This document shows, in pieces, positions 17,175 to 22,539 of a stretch of DNA of 22,539 nt (position 1 is the stretch's first letter; each line of letters opens with the position of its first letter). Position numbers and translations under genes: made by a program. The stretch lies in contig JADJPJ010000015.1 in NCBI GenBank assembly GCA_016713325.1, positions 1 to 22,539 of the forward strand, in the 5' to 3' direction. This DNA comes from Candidatus Flexifilum affinis (lineage in GTDB: Bacteria > Chloroflexota > Anaerolineae > Aggregatilineales > Phototrophicaceae). The notes under the pieces were generated by a model, which was given only the letters and a program-made list of their open reading frames with translations, had not been told where the DNA came from and did not search any database.

Positions 17175-19127
17175 ATGCTTACCGCATTCGAGAAAATGGC
17201 CTTTATCCTCCTGGCGTTGTTCGCCCTCGGGGCGACCTACGTCGGCTTCAAAGAGATGGTCGACATCATCTACCGGGGACGCGGGAGCGTATCTCGACCG
17301 CCTGCCGGCCCGGCTGCTCACCGCCCTGCGCGTCTACCTCACCCAAAACGACCCTCAAGACGCGCCGCATCACCAGCCTGTTCCACCTCGGCATCGTCTG
17401 GGGCTTCACCTACTACTTCCTGGTCAACGTCGCCGACGTGCTGGAGAGAGCTACCTGTCCGATTACGTCTTCCTGGAGGACGCCGGCGTCCTGCGACCTG
17501 TACAAACTGGCCGGCGACGTGCTCAGCATCGCCGTGATCGTCGGCGTCGCCTACTTCCTGCTGCGGCGCTTCGTGCTGCCGAACCAGAAGGGTTGACCTA
17601 CCACGACAACGTGCTGCTGCACCCCAGGGTCAGGGCCGGCGGCATCACCACCGACTCGCTGATCGTCGGCATCTTCATCCTGATCCATGTCGGATCGCGC
17701 TTCCTGGGCCAATCGGTGCAGGTGGCGGAGGCCGGAGTCTTCGACGCGACCCGGCCGTTCGCCTCGGCCGTCGCCCCGATCTGGTATGGCGCCAGTGCCG
17801 ACGCGCTGCGCCTGCTGGAGCACGTCTTCTGGTGGGCGGCACTGGGCGGCATCCTCCTCTTCACGCCCTACTTCCCGCAGAGTAAGCACGCCCACCTGTT
17901 CATGGCCCCGCTCAACTTCCTGACCCGCCCGCGCCGCACCTCTCTGGGCGAGATGGCCAAGATCGACTTCGAGGACGAGTCGATCGAGCAGTTCGGCGCC
18001 GAGCGGCTGGAGCACCTGCCGAAGACGATGATCTTCGACAGTTTCGCCTGCATCATGTGCAACCGCTGCCAGGATGTGTGCCCAGCCTATATCACCGGCA
18101 AGGAACTCTCCCCGTCGGCGCACGAGATCAACAAGCGCTACCTGATCCGCGACAACATGAGCGCGCTGGCCGCCGGCGCCGAGTCGACGATGCCGCTGAA
18201 CGGCGGGACGCTCAGCGAGTCGGCGGTGTGGGCCTGCACGGCCTGCGGCGCCTGCATCGACATCTGCCCCGTGGGCAACGAGGGCAACCCGTGGCTGGAC
18301 CCGGATCGCCGTTTCGCCTGGGCCAAGGACATGGACATCCCCACGGTGGACGACAACCCGGACTTCGACGTGCTGTACTGGACGGGCTGCGCCGTCAGCT
18401 GCCACCCGCGCGCTCAGCTCACGGCGCGGGCGCTGGTCAAGGTGCTGGAGCGGGCGGGCGTCAACTACGCCGTGCTGGGCGACAGCGGAGACCTGCACCG
18501 GCGACTCGGCCCGGCGCGCCGGCAAGGAAGATCTGTACCAGGAACTGGCCCTGACCAACGTCGAGACGCTGAACGCCGCCTTCGAGGGCAAGGCGCGGCG
18601 GATCGTGGTCACCTGCCCCCGCACTGCTTCCACAACATCGGCAAGGAGTATCACCAGTTCAGCGGTGACTATGAAGTGGTGCACCGCACCGCCTTCATCG
18701 AAGGCTGATCATGACCGGCAAGCTGCCGGGTCGGCCCGACCGTCCGCGCAGCCGAACGTCACCTTCCACGACCCGTGCTACCTGGGCCGCCACAACGACG
18801 TGGTGGACGAGCCGCGCTTCCTGCTCAACAACCTGGGCGTGAACGTGATTCGAGATGCCGCGCACGAAGAAGAACTCCTTCTGCTGCGGGGCGGGCGGCG
18901 CGCAGTTCTGGAAGGAAGGAGCACGGCACGAAGGCCGTCAACATCGAAGCGCTACGAAGAGGCGAAAGGCCACCGGCGCCGAGGTGCTGGCGGTCGGCTG
19001 CCCCTTCTGCATGCAGATGTTCGGATCCGCCAAGGCCAACGTCGGCGAAGGCCCGGTCGTCAGGACGTGTCCGGGCTGATCCACGAGCGTCTGAGCAAGC
19101 GCCGGCGGAGATCGAGGCGGGGGGTAG
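17175..19127 (+). CDS. Membrane-anchored (Fe-S)-binding oxidoreductase with CCG domains (HdrD/GlpC-like), frameshifted
   Basis: ATG 17175 (MLTAFEKMAFILLALFALGA) opens a membrane domain with several helices (GIVWGFTYYFLVNVADVLE; SIAVIVGVAYFLLRRFVLP; LIVGIFILIHVGSRFLG), like the cytochrome b/nitrate reductase gamma-type anchor in this family. A two-[4Fe-4S] ferredoxin module follows: CIMCNRCQDVCP (18049-18084) and CTACGACIDICPVGN (about 18237-18281). Two CCG-type cysteine-rich domains come next: WTGC (18379), TCTGDSARRAG (after removing one base near 18494), TCPHCFHNIG (about 18610), FHDPCYLGRHND (about 18766), SFCCGAGGAQFW (about 18875) and GCPFCMQMF (about 18998). The likely end is TAG 19125-19127 after IHERLSKAPAEIEAGG, giving about 651 codons. 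Such proteins pass electrons between a quinone pool and a soluble dehydrogenase partner. No partner gene is adjacent, so the donor is unknown. Indels are dense at 17280-17600 and after 18490. Confidence 0.85.
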
Positions 19128-19915
19128 GGCCTTACCTCACCCCAACCTCTCTCCAGCATGGAGACGGGGGCTTGCTTTGCCGGATGCGACCTGCCTCCGA
19201 AAGCTGGGAAATAAGCTGCCTGGTCAGTGATTTGAAGGCTCAGTGAATCTACGAAAGTTCACTTTGACCATCAATAGCTGCGTTTTGAGCCAACCTCACC
19301 CCAAAAATCAGACGAGTTTTGCCTCTCCCGCACGGAGAGGGGCGGTTAACGCAGCGGAAACAGGGTGGAGTTAAGCAATCCGTGATTCACTGAGGCTGCT
19401 TTTAGTATCGCTGATGGAATTCCTCGATAGGCTCTCCTGCAAGGTGCCGGTGGTGTGAGGGTAAGGGCGGTTCGTGAACCACCCGGTCGTGAACTGCTAT
19501 ACCGGGCGCATCGCGATGCGCCCCTACGCAACAGGTGTGATTGTAGGGATGAGCCCACGTGCCTGCCCGACAGGTTGACCTGAGAACGACGTATCTGAAT
19601 ATTCGGCGATTCTGTCGTAGGGACGGCATTCTTGCCTTCTGGGACCGGCGGACACGCAGAAGCGTGTCCCTACGAAGATGCGTTTCTATGCCGCAACGAA
19701 TGCAAAAGGACAATTATCAGATACGCTCTGAGCAAACCCATCCCTTTTTTCCTCATTCCTCAGCACTTTCAACTCAACTCTCAGCGCTTCTCAAACACCC
19801 CCTTCTGCTATCATCCTCCCTCAAGTCGGGCGATTGCCTGGCTAAATTTCACACGTCTGGACTCAGCGGCGTGTTGCACTCAAAGCGTGAACTGCCGGGA
19901 ACAGAAAGGGCGTGA
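19128..19915. repeat. 788-base spacer filled with dispersed hairpin repeats, before rpsB
   Basis: I find no convincing gene. It holds at least four repeat units. CCTCACCCCAACCTCTCTCC starts at 19136. CCTCTCC-CGCAC-GGAGAGG spans 19322-19340. GGGCGCATCG/CGATGCGCCC (19504-19523) is a perfect 20-base palindrome, followed by CTACGCAACAGGTGTGATTG, GTAGGGATGAGC and CTGCCCGACAGG. GTAGGGAC (19617-19624) pairs with GTCCCTAC (19666-19673), with an inner GGACACGC-AGAA-GCGTGTCC hairpin (19650-19669). The AT-richer part at 19730-19850 is the likely place for the rpsB promoter, but I see no clear -35/-10 pair. Confidence 0.6.
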
Positions 19916-20752
19916 ATGGCCAAACACACGGCCTGGGAGCACCAGCAATGCGCTTCCTCCGTAACGATGAAGCGGCTGTTGGAGACGGGCGTCCGCTGGT
20001 CACCGTACGACAAGGGGGACACGAAGATGAAGCCATTCATCTTCACCGAACGCAACGAACATCCATCCCCCGACCTACGGCGGACGATCATCAACTGCGC
20101 TGTACTCCGACGTGATCCGCGACATCATAGGCGGGCGGCGGCACCGTGCTGTTCGTCGGAACAAGCAGCAGGCGCAGGAAGCGGTGGCCAGCGAGACCGA
20201 ACGCTGCGGCATGCCCTACGTCAACCTGCCTGGCTCGGCGGCGCGCTGACCAACTGCGTACCATCCGCGACCGCATCGAGACGCTCAAGCGTCTGGAGAA
20301 GCACCGCAGGGTTGAGTTCAGCTCCTCTCAAGAAAGGACGATCCTCAACCGCAAGATCGAAGCTTCAGGGAACGTCTCGGCGGCATCCGCGGCGCGCGCA
20401 AGCTGCCCGAGATGCTGATCTGGTCGACACCCGCCGCAGATCGACGGCGGTCAAGAAACCAACACACTCAACATTCCGGTCATGGCCCTGGCCGACACCA
20501 ACAACGACCCGGACACCATCGACTACATCATCCCGGCCGGCGACGACGCCGTCCGCGCCGTCAAGCTGCTCCCAGCAACCCTGGCCGATGCCCGTCATCG
20601 AGGGCCAACGGCTTCATAGGCGGCCACCGAGAGGGCGAACACATGGATCGGAAGAAGCCCAGTACTTCGCAGCCTATACCGGGCAAGACGAAGAAAACGA
20701 CGAGACACTGCTCGGCGCGTCCACTCTGAAGCTGCACGGCAACGCCTATTAG
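19916..20752 (+). CDS. rpsB: 30S ribosomal protein S2, heavily frameshifted
   Basis: S2 is an essential protein of the small ribosomal subunit. ATG 19916 ([10 protein letters not shown]) follows [20 protein letters not shown], the usual core start, lies about 17 residues in, so this copy has a short N-terminal lead. Conserved blocks occur in order but in different frames: [125 protein letters not shown] and VIEGQR. The end is TAG 20750-20752. About 279 codons is normal. More than ten indels are needed. Since S2 cannot be lost, these are almost surely sequence errors, which calibrates the rest of the window. It heads the rpsB-tsf-pyrH operon. Confidence 0.93.
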   Translation: MAKHTAWEHQQCASSVTMKRLLETGVRWSPYDKGDTKMKPFIFTERNEHPSPDLRRTIINCAVLRRDPRHHRRAAAPCCSSEQAAGAGSGGQRDRTLRHALRQPAWLGGALTNCVPSATASRRSSVWRSTAGLSSAPLKKGRSSTARSKLQGTSRRHPRRAQAARDADLVDTRRRSTAVKKPTHSTFRSWPWPTPTTTRTPSTTSSRPATTPSAPSSCSQQPWPMPVIEGQRLHRRPPRGRTHGSEEAQYFAAYTGQDEENDETLLGASTLKLHGNAY

Positions 20753-20786
20753 AAAGACTGAAGAAAGCGAAGGGGTTAAACCAAGC

Positions 20787-21425
20787 ATGGCCATTCGGCG
20801 CAGCAGATCAAGGAATTACGCGAGGTCCACCGGGGCCGGTCCGCTGGACGCTGCAAGAAGGCCCTGGAGGCGACTGACGACTACGCAAGGCCGTCACCTT
20901 CCTGCGTGAAAGGGCCTGGCCAAAGCGCAGCGAAAGAAGCTGGGCGCCGTACGATGAACGAAGAAGAGCGTTATCGAGAATCTACCAGCACTTCAACCGC
21001 CGCGTCGCGGTCATCCTGGAAGTCAACTGCGAGACGGACTTCGTCGCCAATACCACGAAGTTCCGCACCTTCGCCAAGGACCTGGCCCTGACCATCGCCA
21101 ACATGGCGCCGGAATACGTGCGCCGCGAAGATGTGCCGGCTTCAGTGGTCGAAGCGGAGCGCACCATTCAGCCTCCTGCCGCTTCCAGGAAGAGAACGAA
21201 GGCAGAAGAAGCCCGCCGACGTGGTCGAGGAAGATCGTCAACGGCCGTATGGACAAGTTCTTCCAGGAGCTGGTCCTGATGGAGCAACCGTTCCTCAAGG
21301 GACGACATTAAGACCATCCCCCAGCTCTTCAACAGAACTGGTCGCCGATGTCGGCGCGCTGCCAGATCCGCCGGTTTGCCCCTTCGCCCTCAGCGAATCT
21401 GCCCGATCAGGCCGGCGACGAGTAA
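20787..21425 (+). CDS. tsf: Translation elongation factor Ts (short type), frameshifted
   Basis: EF-Ts is the nucleotide exchange factor that recycles EF-Tu. ATG 20787 follows rpsB by 34 bases. The N-terminal UBA-like part appears in pieces: IKELRE, TGAGPLD, KKALEATDDY, KAVTFLRE, GLAKAQRKK. Then HFNRR, VAVILEVNCETDFVANTTKF (the EF-Tu contact motif with Thr-Asp-Phe-Val), FAKDLALTIANMAPEYVRRE, DVPASVVEAERTIQ, KKPADVVE, VNGRMDKFFQELVLMEQPFL and KTIPQLF, ending QIRRFA and AGDE at TAA 21423-21425. About 213 codons is the short EF-Ts form also seen in Thermus, cyanobacteria and Chloroflexota. About eight indels break the frame, most likely errors in an essential gene. Confidence 0.93.
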
Positions 21426-21472
21426 ACGATGCGGTGTCCCTGCGCACCCAACGCCCGTAAAGTGTCTATCAG

Positions 21473-21502
21473 AGAGGATTAGCCATCCAGCTAATCCCTC
21501 TT
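21473..21502 (+). terminator. Hairpin between tsf and pyrH
   Basis: GGATTAGC (21476-21483) pairs with GCTAATCC (21490-21497) around CATCCA. Further AGAG/CTCT pairing is possible across a one-base bulge, and CTCTTTATG follows. The T run is short, so it is more an attenuator or processing site than a firm terminator. The pyrH ribosome binding site begins 11 bases later. Confidence 0.5.
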
Positions 21503-21524
21503 TATGTCAGTTAAGGAGGCAGCG

Positions 21525-22264
21525 CTGACCCTGCAACCCGGTTTACAAGCGCATTGTCCTGAAAATGAGCGGCGCGAAGCGCTGGGAGGCACCGGTGGGT
21601 GGCATTGACCCGGCGGCAGCGGCGGGGATCATACGCCAAGGTCAGAGAGGTTCACGACCTGGGCGTGCAGATCACGATGGTGATCGGCGGCGGCAACTTC
21701 TGGCGCGGCGCCGCCGGCGCGAGGCCGGGCATGGACCAAAGCACGGCCGATCATCGGCGCCACGATCGCCTGATCATGAATGGGCTGGCGCTTCCGGGAC
21801 GCGCTGGAGCGCATCCACGTCGTCACCCGCGTGCAGACGGCGCTGGCCATCAACGCCGTCATGAACCGTACATTCGCCTGCGCGCCATCCACCACGCATG
21901 CGGAAGGGGCGTGGTGATCATCGCCGGCGGCACCAGCGGCCTTCTTCACCACCGATACGGCCACCGCGGCGCTGCGGGCATTGGAAGTCAACGCCGACAT
22001 CGTCATCAGGGCCACCAAGGTCAACGCGCGCGGCGGTAGCCGCTGGGCCACGACCCGAACAAGGTGCCGGACGCCGTGCGCTACAGCCAGTTGAGCTGCA
22101 GGTGATCAGCAACGACAACCTGGGCGTGATGGACATGACCTTCGCCACTCTGCCGCGAGCACAACATGCCGATGGGTAATAAATCTGCCGAACGGATAAC
22201 GACCTGCTGCGTGCGGTGTGCGGCAACAACGGCGCGTCGGCACGCTGATCACGACGCGGGGTGA
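21525..22264 (+). CDS. pyrH: UMP kinase (uridylate kinase), heavily frameshifted
   Basis: PyrH phosphorylates UMP to UDP with ATP, the step that commits UMP to RNA/DNA and sugar nucleotide synthesis. A strong AAGGAGG (21513-21519) precedes the start, but the codon at the right distance reads CTG (21525), so the true start may be a miscalled ATG or GTG. Then LTLQP and YKRIVLKMSGEALGG (phosphate-binding motif), GIDPAAAA, AKVREVHDLGVQITMVIGGG, NFWRGAAG, ADHIGAT, LIMNGLAL, RDALERIHVVTRVQTALAIN, IIAGGT, FFTTDTATAALRALEVNADI, ATKVNG, HDPNKVPDAVRYSQL, QVISNDNLGVMDMTFATL and TLITTR. The best stop is TGA 22262-22264. About 245 codons is normal for the family. Indels every 50-80 bases are probable errors. 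Confidence 0.92.
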
Positions 22265-22539
22265 TCAGGCCCTCGCGCCGGCAGAAACAGCCGCCTCGGC
22301 ATCGGCCCATAAACTGGCGTTGTCGGTGACCCTCTGATGCAGGAAGACGGTGAGACAGATCTCGCTGCGACTCACCCGCAACCAGCACGACGCCAGAACT
22401 CGGCGGTCAGGCGTTCAGCACGGTAGCCAAGCGCCGCCCCTCATGAACGGTGACGACCGCGCGTCATCTGGATCATCGGCATCGAATGGGTTGACGACTC
22501 GCGGGAGGACGTCAGCCCGTTCGCCAGAGCCAGGACGCT
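22265..22539. other. Unassigned end region
   Basis: In most bacteria frr (ribosome recycling factor) follows pyrH, but I do not recognise its start here on the plus strand. Short open stretches exist on both strands (for example IIGIEWVDDSREDVSPFARA, plus, about 22470-22530) without a family match. With the indel rate of this end, a broken gene could be present unrecognised. Confidence 0.3.

Noticed and set aside
17551..18684. 377-codon minus-strand frame
   Set aside because: It is antisense to the Fe-S oxidoreductase. The plus strand has the CxxCxxCxxxCP motifs.
19128..19915. CRISPR array or tRNA gene in the repeat-rich spacer
   Set aside because: Repeats are inverted hairpins of different types without regular spacing or unique spacers, and no cloverleaf with anticodon and TTC arm could be drawn.

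Overview
The window is a GC-rich bacterial chromosome segment, most likely from a metagenomic contig of a Chloroflexota (Anaerolineae-like) bacterium. That placement is an inference. It rests on a short EF-Ts (about 213 residues), a DUF3352-type secreted protein, large GT39-type membrane glycosyltransferases, a 7TM/PAS histidine kinase, and intergenic spaces filled with dispersed GC-rich hairpin repeats. The DNA carries many single-base indels. The universally essential genes rpsB, tsf and pyrH at the right end are broken repeatedly, so most frameshifts here are probably sequence errors and not real gene decay. They are densest at both ends and sparse between about 8.7-11.5 kb and 13-16.8 kb.

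Layout. 1-2.47 kb (-): frameshifted GT39/PMT-like membrane glycosyltransferase, running off the left edge. 2.69-4.39 kb (+): secreted DUF3352-like protein. 4.67-5.12 kb (-): tRNA adenosine deaminase tadA. 5.42-7.51 kb (+): orphan membrane histidine kinase. 7.51-7.81 kb (-): two gene scraps, a GNAT acetyltransferase C-terminus and a diverged second copy of the first 109 bases of tadA. 7.82-8.48 kb (-): PIN-domain toxin and its antitoxin with GTGA-overlapping ends. 8.73-12.50 kb (+): peptide-type ABC transporter operon with a binding protein and two permeases, but no ATPases here. 12.83-14.89 kb (-): oligopeptidase B-like S9 peptidase, convergent with the transporter. 15.12-16.99 kb (-): second GT39-like membrane protein. 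17.18-19.13 kb (+): membrane-anchored Fe-S/CCG-domain oxidoreductase, divergent from it. 19.13-19.92 kb: long repeat-filled spacer. 19.92-22.26 kb (+): rpsB-tsf-pyrH, the classical translation/UMP kinase cluster. The last 275 bases hold nothing I can assign.

How the genes fit together: the binding protein and permeases would import oligopeptides or similar solutes, and the neighbouring oligopeptidase could cleave imported peptides. The rest are separate units. I found no CRISPR array, prophage, insertion sequence or RNA gene, and no convincing new multi-gene system. The best leads are the tadA 5' duplicate beside the toxin-antitoxin pair, a Ca2+-ligand-like loop and an internal deletion in the OppB-type permease, and the family of dispersed intergenic hairpins.
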